A stretch of 7,313 nt of DNA, taken from assembly GCA_958446785.1 (NCBI GenBank), contig CAUCXP010000072.1, positions 1 to 7,313 of the forward strand, given 5' to 3'. The notes under the pieces were generated by a model, which did not search any database, had not been told where the DNA came from, and saw nothing but the letters and a program-made list of their open reading frames with translations. Of the stretch, positions 1-5,711 are shown in pieces (positions within the stretch are counted from its first letter, which is position 1; each line of letters begins with the position of its first letter). This stretch comes from an uncultured Collinsella sp. GTDB taxonomy: Bacteria; Actinomycetota; Coriobacteriia; Coriobacteriales; Coriobacteriaceae. The position numbers and the translations under genes are program-made.

Positions 1-5
1 CACAA

Positions 6-33
6 GCCCGCGGCCCCTCTTCTGATCGCGGGC
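6..33 (-). terminator. Possible terminator hairpin after the TetR gene
   Basis: A perfect 7-bp inverted repeat (GCCCGCG at 6-12, CGCGGGC at 27-33) with a 14-nt loop lies 18 nt past the stop codon of the minus-strand regulator gene. On the minus strand the stem is GC-rich but is followed by CTTGTG rather than a U-run, so it is not a classical intrinsic terminator. A perfect TTTGGCCAAA palindrome (36-45) sits between it and the gene. The window edge prevents judging what lies beyond. Confidence 0.3.
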
Positions 34-50
34 AGTTTGGCCAAATGTCG

Positions 51-713
51 TCAGTTCTGGGGCTTGCGCTCCTGATACTTGGCGGTATAGCCCTCGATAT
101 GGAGCGTCGAGGCGATGATTTCCTTGACTGTCTCGTCGGGCACATCGGGGTGCGTGCAGATATACATCAGCAGCCCCATGATGAGGGTGTAGAACGTCTC
201 GTAGACATGGTCGATGCGTAGCTCGTGATGGGCGACAAAATCCACCACGGTGGTATCGCAGATATACTGCGCCACGCGCTGGACCACGTTGTGCAAAAAG
301 CCGCCGTAGAGCGCGCCGCTGCTCGAGGTGAGCGTGCTCGGCAACTCGTGGCCGCTCACGACCAGGCGCTTAAAGAGCGGAGCAACGGTGTCGAGTGCGC
401 CTTCGATGTCGCCAACCGTGCGGCTGGCGTTCCACTGCTCGAGCTCGGCGATAAAGCCGTCGATTGCCTCGTCCATAACGGCGGTGACGGCGGCATCCAT
501 ATCGGCAAAGTAGTGGTAGAACAGCGAACGCGTGCAGCCAGCCCGCTTGGTCACGGCCGATACCGAAAGATGGGACACACCAAGCTCGGCGCTCACGGCG
601 CGCACGGCGGCGAGGATCTCGCGACGGCGCTCGTCGCCCGTCAGGCGTTTTGCCGCGCTATCGGATGCGGGGACGGCATCGACCACAGAGATATCTGCTG
701 CGTTGTTGCCCAT
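51..713 (-). CDS. TetR/AcrR-family transcriptional regulator
   Basis: This encodes a 220-residue cytoplasmic DNA-binding protein, a normal length for TetR regulators, which are usually ligand-responsive dimeric repressors. After a disordered N-terminal tail of about 25 residues comes the typical TetR DNA-binding domain at about residues 28-75. Its helix-turn-helix runs about 49-70 (LSVSAVTKRAGCTRSLFYHYF), and the GCTRSLFYHYF stretch is the family hallmark. The remainder is the variable helical ligand and dimerisation domain, with a hydrophobic segment near 175-186 (LIMGLLMYI). The ligand cannot be inferred. The ATG at 711-713 is preceded on the minus strand by GAAAGGCGG at a suitable distance. 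The gene is divergent from the large Fe-S flavoprotein across 187 bp containing two dyad operators, so autoregulation and control of the flavoprotein are inferred. The family call is very secure; the role as repressor is inferred. Confidence 0.93.
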   Translation of the reverse strand: MGNNAADISVVDAVPASDSAAKRLTGDERRREILAAVRAVSAELGVSHLSVSAVTKRAGCTRSLFYHYFADMDAAVTAVMDEAIDGFIAELEQWNASRTVGDIEGALDTVAPLFKRLVVSGHELPSTLTSSSGALYGGFLHNVVQRVAQYICDTTVVDFVAHHELRIDHVYETFYTLIMGLLMYICTHPDVPDETVKEIIASTLHIEGYTAKYQERKPQN

Positions 714-761
714 GTTTTGCCGCCTTTCATCCTCTTTTGCCTGACCGTTCGCCTAACAGTC

Positions 762-790
762 TTGAATATTGTTGACGGTTCGTCAATACT
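762..790 (+). promoter_or_regulatory. Tentative promoter for the Fe-S flavoprotein gene
   Basis: TTGAAT (762-767) and AATACT (785-790) are separated by 17 nt, and each matches the sigma-70 consensus at 4 of 6 positions. The first palindromic operator (772-786) would fill the spacer, a common repression arrangement. The resulting leader would be roughly 100 nt. In the opposite direction, TTGACG (786-781) with a 17-nt spacer to AAGACT (763-758) could serve the regulator gene, but its -10 is weak. Both are guesses from sequence only. Confidence 0.3.
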
Positions 791-814
791 GTTTTTGACA
801 CAATGTCAACAATA
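767..814. promoter_or_regulatory. Tandem palindromic operators, probable TetR binding sites
   Basis: Two short dyads of the same design lie between the divergent genes: TTGACG-GTT-CGTCAA (772-786) and TTGACA-CAA-TGTCAA (795-809). Each has perfect 6-bp arms around a 3-nt centre, and the centres are 23 bp apart. The outermost half-sites extend into a 10-bp perfect inverted repeat, TATTGTTGAC (767-776) and GTCAACAATA (805-814), so the whole 48-bp block is also roughly symmetrical. This gives four TTGAC half-sites. TetR proteins typically bind short dyads next to their own genes, often as two dimers. Assignment to the adjacent regulator is inferred from position and symmetry. Confidence 0.7.
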
Positions 815-900
815 GCGGGTGAACGGCATGGGGGCATGTCGAACCCGTACAAAGAGGGGCGCCGCGGTCTCGCCGGGCTGCGGCAAGAGAAGGGATAACC

Positions 901-3678
901 ATGATTCTCAACGGACCGGGGATTAGCTATACCGAGCCCGATATCGGCGCGGAGTTCGTGCCGCCGATACCGGAGCATCCGCGCGAGGCCATCGTCAAAC
1001 TGTGTGAGCACTGCACCAACCGCCTGCTGCACCGCGACGAGCTGCTGGGCTACGAGTACTGGTCGTTTGCCGAGGCCGCAACCGACGAGCAGGCCGAAGT
1101 GCTCTGCAAGATGAAGATGCGCCGTCCCTATACGCTGCCCGAGATGGTCAAGCTCACCGGCATGCCCGAGGCCGATATCGAAAAAATGCTCGACGACATG
1201 AGCTACACGGGTCTGCTCGAGTACAACTGGGAAAACCCCGAGCGCGCCAAGCAGTGGGTGCTGCCCATGCTGGTGCCGGGTTCCGCCGAGTTCCTCAACA
1301 TGCGCGTGAGCCAGCTCGAGGAGCATCCGGTCTATGCCAAGTTCTTTGAGCAGGCGTCCAAGGGACCGCTGTCCAAGGCCACGCCGATGGTGCCGCCCGG
1401 CGGTGCCGGCATCGGCATGCATGTCATTCCGGTCGAGAAGGCCATCGATGCCGCGAGCACCTCGGTGCCGATCGAGCATATCGAGCATTGGCTCGACAAA
1501 TACGATGGCAAATATGCCGCTAGCACCTGCAGCTGCCGCGCGAGCCGTCGCGTGATGGGAGAGGGCTGCGCCGACGACCCGGCCGATTGGTGCATCGCCG
1601 TGGGCGATATGGCCGACTACGTGGTCGAGACCGACCGCGGCCATTATGTGACGCGCGAGGAGGTCTACGACATCCTGCGCCAGGCCGAGGACAACGGCTT
1701 TGTGCACCAGATCACCAACATCGACGGTGAGAACAAAATCTTCGCCATCTGCAACTGCAACGTCAACGTGTGCTACGCCCTGCGCACTTCGCAGCTGTTC
1801 AACACGCCCAACCTGTCGCGCTCAGCCTATGTCGCCAAGGTCGAGAAAGACAAGTGCGTGGCCTGCGGTCGCTGCGTTGAGGTGTGTCCGGCCGGCGCCG
1901 CCAAACTGGGCCAGAAGCTCTGCAGCAAAAAGGCCGGCGGCCGCGTGCCCGAGTATCCGCGCCAGGAGCTGCCCGATGCCACCAAGTGGGATCACACCAA
2001 GTGGTCGCCCAACTACCGCAACGACAACCGCATCGAGACGCACGAGTCTGGCACCGCGCCCTGCAAGACGGCTTGCCCCGCTCACGTTGCCGTTCAGGGC
2101 TACTTAAAGCTTGCGGCGCAGGGCCGCTGCGACGAGGCTCTGGCGCTCATCAAGCGCGAGAACCCGCTGCCCGCTATCTGCGGCCGTGTGTGCAACCGCC
2201 GCTGCGAGGATGCCTGCACCCGCGGCCGTGTGGACGCCGCCGTGGCTATCGACGAGGTCAAGAAGTTTATCGCCCAGCGCGATCTGGATGCCGCGACTCG
2301 CTATGTCCCACCTGTGGTGACCCCGACGCGTGCTGGCGGCTTCGACCAGAAGATTGCCATCATCGGTGCCGGTCCGGCTGGTCTGTCCTGCGCCTTCTAT
2401 CTGGCCGAGAAGGGCTACAAGCCCGTCGTGTTCGAGAAAAACGAGCGCCCGGGCGGCATGCTCACCTACGGCATTCCCAGCTTTAAGCTGCAGAAGGATG
2501 TTATCGAGGCCGAGGTCGAGGTCATTCGCCTGATGGGTGCCGAGTTCCGCTATGGCGTGGAAGTCGGTCGCGACGTGACGCTCGACGAGCTGCGCGCGCA
2601 GGGCTTTAAGGCCTTCTACGTGGCCATTGGCTGCCAGGGCGGCCGCCTTGCCGGCATTCCGGGCGAGGATGCCGAGGATGTGACCGTGGCCGTCGACTTC
2701 CTTCGCGAGGTTAACAGCGGCAAGATCGACGCGCTGCCCGGGCGCACCATCGTGGTGGGCGGCGGCAACGTGGCCATCGACGTCGCGCGCAACGCCTGCC
2801 GTCTGGGTTCCGAGCACGTTGAGATGTTCTGCCTGGAGAGCGAGGCCCAGATGCCTGCCAGCGAGGAGGAGCGTCGCGAGGCCATTGAGGACGGCGCGCA
2901 CATTAGCTGCGGCTGGGGCCCCAAGGAGATTCACCTGGACGAGGCCGGTCGTGTGTGCGGTATCACCTTCAAGCGCTGCACGCGTGTCTTTGACGACGAG
3001 GGCCGTTTTGCGCCCGAGTATGACGAGAACGACTTGCGCCGTGTCGATGCCGACCGTGTCGTCATGTCCATTGGCCAGTCCATTGTGTGGGGCGACCTGC
3101 TGGCTGGCTCCAAGGTGGAGCTCGGCCGCGGCCAGGGTGCCCTTGCCGATCCGCAGACGTACCAGACCGCCGAGCCCGACATCTTTGTGGGCGGCGACGT
3201 CTACACTGGCCCCAGCTTTGCCATCGATGCCATTGCCGCCGGTCACGAGGCCGCGGTGTCCATCCATCGCTTTGTGCAGCCGGGCTCCACGCTCACCATC
3301 GGCCGCAACCAGCGCCGCTACACCGCGCTTGACCGCGACGATGCCGTGATCGAAAGCTACGACAACGCGAGCCGCGAGGTTGCGCATGTGGACCGCGAAC
3401 GCGAGAAGGCCGCGCCGTTTAGCGAGTACGTCGAGACCTTTACCGAGGAACAGGTGCGCGCCGAGACCGCTCGCTGCCTGGGCTGCGGCGCCTCGATCGT
3501 CGACCCCAACAAGTGTATTGGCTGCGGTCTGTGCACCACCAAGTGCGCGTTCGACGCCATCCATCTGGATCGCGACCGCCCCGAGTGCTCAACGATGGTC
3601 AAATACGAGCAAAAGCTCCCAAGCCTGGGCAAGTACGCGCTCAAGCGCGCCATTAAGATCAAATTCGGGAAGAAGTAA
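901..3678 (+). CDS. Multidomain Fe-S/FAD NAD(P)-dependent oxidoreductase (GltD/NfnB-like core)
   Basis: This 925-residue protein, presumably cytoplasmic, is a fusion of redox modules. Residues 1-130 carry a C35-x2-C38 pair and a winged-helix-like segment (about 70-110). Residues 200-295 hold a cysteine-rich region (C210, C212, C223, C231, then C284, C286, C291). A ferredoxin-type [4Fe-4S] motif follows (C319, C322, C325, C329-Pro). Residues 385-440 resemble the N-terminal Fe-S domain of glutamate synthase small subunit and dihydropyrimidine dehydrogenase (C388, C392, then C427, C431, C435, C439). The flavoprotein core has an FAD fingerprint GAGPAG (489-494), PGGMLTYGIP (about 517-526), an NAD(P)-binding GGGNVA (620-625) and a GGD motif at 764-766. 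The C-terminus has C859-x2-C862 and another [4Fe-4S] motif (C872, C875, C878, C882), then a basic tail. It should move electrons between NAD(P)H and ferredoxin-like or protein partners; the acceptor is unknown. The ATG at 901 follows GAGAAGGG (887-894). It is divergent from, and probably controlled by, the TetR gene. The architecture is secure, the substrate is not. Confidence 0.9.
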   Translation: MILNGPGISYTEPDIGAEFVPPIPEHPREAIVKLCEHCTNRLLHRDELLGYEYWSFAEAATDEQAEVLCKMKMRRPYTLPEMVKLTGMPEADIEKMLDDMSYTGLLEYNWENPERAKQWVLPMLVPGSAEFLNMRVSQLEEHPVYAKFFEQASKGPLSKATPMVPPGGAGIGMHVIPVEKAIDAASTSVPIEHIEHWLDKYDGKYAASTCSCRASRRVMGEGCADDPADWCIAVGDMADYVVETDRGHYVTREEVYDILRQAEDNGFVHQITNIDGENKIFAICNCNVNVCYALRTSQLFNTPNLSRSAYVAKVEKDKCVACGRCVEVCPAGAAKLGQKLCSKKAGGRVPEYPRQELPDATKWDHTKWSPNYRNDNRIETHESGTAPCKTACPAHVAVQGYLKLAAQGRCDEALALIKRENPLPAICGRVCNRRCEDACTRGRVDAAVAIDEVKKFIAQRDLDAATRYVPPVVTPTRAGGFDQKIAIIGAGPAGLSCAFYLAEKGYKPVVFEKNERPGGMLTYGIPSFKLQKDVIEAEVEVIRLMGAEFRYGVEVGRDVTLDELRAQGFKAFYVAIGCQGGRLAGIPGEDAEDVTVAVDFLREVNSGKIDALPGRTIVVGGGNVAIDVARNACRLGSEHVEMFCLESEAQMPASEEERREAIEDGAHISCGWGPKEIHLDEAGRVCGITFKRCTRVFDDEGRFAPEYDENDLRRVDADRVVMSIGQSIVWGDLLAGSKVELGRGQGALADPQTYQTAEPDIFVGGDVYTGPSFAIDAIAAGHEAAVSIHRFVQPGSTLTIGRNQRRYTALDRDDAVIESYDNASREVAHVDREREKAAPFSEYVETFTEEQVRAETARCLGCGASIVDPNKCIGCGLCTTKCAFDAIHLDRDRPECSTMVKYEQKLPSLGKYALKRAIKIKFGKK

Positions 3679-3682
3679 TGAG

Positions 3683-3710
3683 GTTCCGCCGTTCTAACGA
3701 ACGGCGGAAC
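3683..3710 (+). terminator. Perfect 12-bp hairpin after the oxidoreductase gene
   Basis: GTTCCGCCGTTC (3683-3694) and GAACGGCGGAAC (3699-3710) form a perfect 12-bp stem with a 4-nt TAAC loop, beginning 4 nt after the TAA stop. Position and stability fit a transcription terminator or 3'-end stabiliser. No U-tract follows (the next bases are TGCCGACG), so termination may depend on other factors or be partial. Confidence 0.6.
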
Positions 3711-3722
3711 TGCCGACGCTGC

Positions 3723-3823
3723 GCGGCACCCAGGTACCCCATCTTGCCCCTCAACTGCGGCGCCGCGGGCAAAAGCCCAGCGGACGCCTTGTTTCGGGGC
3801 AACCTGGGGTACCTGGGCGCCGC
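3723..3823. repeat. 101-nt imperfect long inverted repeat upstream of hypA
   Basis: Arms 3723-3750 and 3796-3823 are inverted copies matching at 25 of 28 positions, including an uninterrupted 13-bp core, CCCAGGTACCCCA against TGGGGTACCTGGG. The 45-nt interior contains a GCGGCGCCGC palindrome (3757-3766) and a small GGGC-AAAA-GCCC hairpin (3767-3778). Transcribed, the unit would fold into a long stem with internal hairpins. It fills most of the gap between the oxidoreductase terminator and hypA. It could be a miniature palindromic repeat, a bidirectional terminator or a leader RNA structure; the sequence alone does not decide. Confidence 0.65.
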
Positions 3824-3860
3824 TCGCTGACGTTGAATTGACATCGCATCGACCTCTGTC

Positions 3861-3866
3861 GAAAGG
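3861..3866 (+). promoter_or_regulatory. Ribosome binding site that fixes the hypA start
   Basis: GAAAGG lies 7 nt upstream of the TTG at 3874, the correct spacing for initiation there. It overlaps the right arm of a small TCGAC-CTCT-GTCGA hairpin (3849-3862), which might modulate access to it. The in-frame TTG at 3838 has no comparable Shine-Dalgarno sequence and would lengthen the protein by 12 residues before the conserved N-terminus. Confidence 0.65.
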
Positions 3867-3873
3867 TTTTATC

Positions 3874-4302
3874 TTGCATGAATTGGGAATCGTTTACCAC
3901 ATCATTCGCGATGTTGAGAATGTGGCGCGCGCCAATGGCGTGCGTCGCGTTTCGAGCGTGACGTTGCTGCTGGGCGAGGTCTCGGGCGTCGTTCCCGACT
4001 TGTTGCTCGACGCTTGGCGCTGGGCGGCGGATAAAAAGCCTATCACGCAGGGCGCGGAGCTTATCGTGGAGCCCGTCGAGGCCGTGACGCATTGCGAGGC
4101 GTGCGGCTGCGACTACGCGACGGTCGAGCACGGCAAGACCTGCCCCCATTGCGGCAGCGGCGAGACATACCTGTTGCAGGGCCAGGAGGTCATGATCAAG
4201 CAGATCGAGACCCCCGACGAGGACCCGGCAGACACTGCTCCTGGCGACCTCTCCGACGCCCCCGATGCCGTCGACGCCGCCAACCCCCTCCATATCGCCT
4301 AA
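3874..4302 (+). CDS. hypA: Hydrogenase maturation nickel metallochaperone HypA
   Basis: HypA delivers nickel, with HypB, to the large subunit of [NiFe] hydrogenases. The TTG start at 3874 gives a protein beginning Met-His-Glu-Leu-Gly-Ile-Val. This is the family signature, and the amino group and His2 bind nickel. The zinc site is two CxxC pairs, C74-x2-C77 and C90-x2-C93, with an extra cysteine C79 just after the first pair. The GEVSGVVPDLLLDAW segment is also typical. The 142-residue product exceeds the usual length of about 115 because of an acidic, Asp/Ala/Pro-rich C-terminal tail of about 30 residues (PDEDPADTAPGDLSDAPDA region), which looks disordered. No hypB or hydrogenase gene is adjacent: the next gene downstream is a PTS operon about 400 bp away. 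The other maturation genes, if present, must lie elsewhere. The zinc ribbon and N-terminus make the identification strong. Confidence 0.93.
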   Translation: MHELGIVYHIIRDVENVARANGVRRVSSVTLLLGEVSGVVPDLLLDAWRWAADKKPITQGAELIVEPVEAVTHCEACGCDYATVEHGKTCPHCGSGETYLLQGQEVMIKQIETPDEDPADTAPGDLSDAPDAVDAANPLHIA

Positions 4303-4308
4303 CTTAGA

Positions 4309-4387
4309 CATTGGGGACGTTCTTAAACGACTAGTCGTAAAAGAACGTCCCCAATGACTAGTCATTTAGAAACGTCCCCAACGACTA
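4309..4387. repeat. Nested REP-like palindrome cluster after hypA
   Basis: Starting 6 nt after the hypA stop, CATTGGGGACGTTCTT (4309-4324) and AAGAACGTCCCCAATG (4341-4356) form a perfect 16-bp inverted repeat. Its interior contains a second perfect palindrome, ACGACTAGTCGT (4327-4338). The right arm runs into a third, AATGACTAGTCATT (4353-4366). A further partial copy follows: ACGTCCCCAA-Y-GACTA occurs at 4345-4360 and again at 4372-4387 with one difference. The decamer ACGTCCCCAA is thus present three times (4311-4320 inverted, 4345-4354, 4372-4381). The modular repetition suggests a dispersed extragenic palindromic element. It could also act as a terminator for hypA. Confidence 0.75.
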
Positions 4388-4650
4388 CTTTCCTAGAGCA
4401 TATTCCTTACCATTAGTCAAGCACCATCTGTTTAAACGAAATAGCCTCAACCCGAGCACATTTGTGTCTGTTTAAAACCGGCAATAATGAACAGCGTGCT
4501 CAATTCGGTCATGTAAATAGATCAGCTATCAATCCTCAGCAGCAAATCAGCCAAAATACTGGAATGTAATCAGCTTGTAACAAAACAAGACGTTTAAACA
4601 AATAATGCTACCTTTTGCAGTTTTTCAAACAATTCTGCTGTATTTGCAGC
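4388..4650. other. AT-rich gene-free region with three GTTTAAA boxes upstream of the PTS operon
   Basis: I see no convincing gene here. The only plus-strand ATG mini-ORF noted (4487-4516, nine residues) lacks a ribosome site. The stretch is visibly richer in A and T than all flanking genes. It holds the palindrome GTTTAAAC at 4430-4437 and 4592-4599 and the near copy GTTTAAAA at 4470-4477. The first two in order share CTGTTTAAA. A direct repeat TTTGCAG occurs at 4614-4620 and 4643-4649, just before the likely -10. These may be operator boxes for control of the PTS operon, but no regulator gene is adjacent and binding is inferred only from repetition. Confidence 0.45.
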
Positions 4651-4656
4651 TATACT
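4651..4656 (+). promoter_or_regulatory. Likely -10 element of the mannose-type PTS operon
   Basis: TATACT (4651-4656) matches the sigma-70 -10 consensus at 5 of 6 positions and lies about 48 nt upstream of the EIIAB start. At the optimal 17-nt spacing the -35 would be AACAAT (4628-4633), which is poor. TTCAAA (4624-4629) is too far away at 21 nt. A weak -35 is compatible with activator dependence. The TTTGCAG repeats immediately upstream are candidate activator or repressor contacts. Confidence 0.4.
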
Positions 4657-4690
4657 CCATAACTGTCGTGTAGGAATTACGTAGACAAAA

Positions 4691-4696
4691 AGGAGG
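4691..4696 (+). promoter_or_regulatory. Strong ribosome binding site of the EIIAB gene
   Basis: A perfect AGGAGG lies 7 nt before ATG 4704 and only 4 nt before the in-frame GTG at 4701. The spacing and the stronger codon favour ATG 4704. That start also yields the usual EIIA N-terminus MVSIVLASHG. Confidence 0.75.
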
Positions 4697-4703
4697 TTAT
4701 GTG

Positions 4704-5693
4704 ATGGTAAGTATTGTTCTTGCTAGCCATGGTGACTTGGCGGCTGGAATCAAGCAGACGGGCTCGATGGTCTTTGGCGATCAGCCGTCTGTTGCCGTGG
4801 TCTCGCTCGAGCCGAGCATGGGCCCCGACGACTTCCGTGCCAAGGTCGAGGAGGCAATCGCTTCCTTCGAGGACCAGGAGCAGGTGCTCTTCCTCGTTGA
4901 TCTGTGGGGCGGCACGCCGTTCAATCAGATCAGCGGGCTCATCGAGGGCCACGATTCCTGGGCTATCGTCACCGGTGTCAACCTGCCTATGCTCATCGAG
5001 GCATATTCGCAGCGCTTTGACGCAAAGAACACTGCACATGCGATCGCAAAACATCTCGTGACTGAGGCTAAGGCCGGCGTGCGCGTCAAGCCCGAGTCTC
5101 TGGAGCCCGAGGAGAAGAAGCCGGCTGCGGCCGCCGCTGCTCCTGCGGGTGCCATTCCTCCGGGAACGGTGATCGGCGACGGGCACATCAAGATCGCCCA
5201 CGTCCGTATCGACACGCGTCTGCTGCATGGTCAGGTGGCCACCACGTGGACCAAGCAGATCAACCCCAACCGCATCATCGTGGTCTCCGACGGCGTTGCT
5301 CACGACGAGCTCCGCAAGACCATGATCGAGCAGGCTGCCCCTCCGGGAGTCCACGCCAACGTCGTGCCTATCAAGAAGATGGCCGAGGTCGTCAAGGACA
5401 CGCGCTTTGGCGACACCAAGGCGATGCTGCTGTTCGAGAACCCGCAGGATCTGCTCAGGGCCATCGAGGCCGGCGTCGACATCAAGGAAGCCAACATCGG
5501 TTCCATGGCCCACTCCAAGGGCAAGGTCGTCGTCACCAACGCTGTCGCCATGGGCGATGACGATGTCAAGACCATCGAGGCTCTCAAGGCCAAGGGCGTC
5601 AAGTTCGAGGTCCGCAAGGTTCCTTCGGATTCCTCCGAGGATCTCGACGCCATGTTGAAGAAAGCTAAGGCCGAACTGGCCGCTCAAGCATAG
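4704..5693 (+). CDS. manX: PTS mannose-family fused EIIAB component
   Basis: This cytoplasmic phosphotransferase passes phosphate from HPr via two histidines to a sugar carried by the EIIC/EIID membrane complex. The 329-residue length is close to E. coli ManX (about 320). EIIA spans about residues 1-130: MVSIVLASHG carries the phospho-acceptor His9, and VDLWGGTPFN (65-74) is the conserved active-site segment. An Ala/Pro-rich linker (about 134-158, with six consecutive alanines) joins EIIB at about 160-329. There the DTRLLHGQV motif carries the phospho-histidine His175. It is first in an operon with EIIC 18 nt downstream. The substrate could be mannose, glucose, fructose or an amino sugar such as glucosamine or N-acetylgalactosamine; nothing in the window decides. 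The symbol reflects family and architecture rather than proven mannose specificity. Confidence 0.95.
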   Translation: MVSIVLASHGDLAAGIKQTGSMVFGDQPSVAVVSLEPSMGPDDFRAKVEEAIASFEDQEQVLFLVDLWGGTPFNQISGLIEGHDSWAIVTGVNLPMLIEAYSQRFDAKNTAHAIAKHLVTEAKAGVRVKPESLEPEEKKPAAAAAAPAGAIPPGTVIGDGHIKIAHVRIDTRLLHGQVATTWTKQINPNRIIVVSDGVAHDELRKTMIEQAAPPGVHANVVPIKKMAEVVKDTRFGDTKAMLLFENPQDLLRAIEAGVDIKEANIGSMAHSKGKVVVTNAVAMGDDDVKTIEALKAKGVKFEVRKVPSDSSEDLDAMLKKAKAELAAQA

Positions 5694-5711
5694 TAAAGGA
5701 GGGTCCGATAC

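Noticed and set aside
225..815. A 196-codon plus-strand open frame opposite the TetR gene
   Set aside because: It is antisense to a confident TetR helix-turn-helix protein, extends into the operators and has no recognisable domain.
727..1707. A 326-codon minus-strand open frame across the operator region and the 5' part of the oxidoreductase gene
   Set aside because: It runs through the divergent promoter and operators and has a shadow-like His/Ala/Gly-rich composition. The plus-strand gene has strong motifs.
2104..3564. A 486-codon minus-strand open frame inside the oxidoreductase gene
   Set aside because: It mirrors a conserved FAD/NAD(P) domain on the plus strand. The long antisense frame follows from GC-biased third codon positions.
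3838..3843. TTGACA as a -35 element for hypA
   Set aside because: A -10 at 17-nt spacing would fall on the ribosome binding site at 3861-3866 and reads GAAAGG, so no usable promoter results.
3751..4365. A 204-codon minus-strand open frame over hypA and its flanking repeats
   Set aside because: It is antisense to hypA and reads through two palindromic elements, with no recognisable motif.
4487..4516. A nine-residue ORF in the AT-rich leader as a possible leader peptide
   Set aside because: There is no Shine-Dalgarno sequence, it lies upstream of the likely -10, and no attenuator-like codon run or adjacent terminator/antiterminator pair is visible.
4388..4700. Sigma-54 promoter, as found for some mannose-family PTS operons in Firmicutes
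   Set aside because: No TGGCAC-N5-TTGC type -24/-12 element was found in the region.
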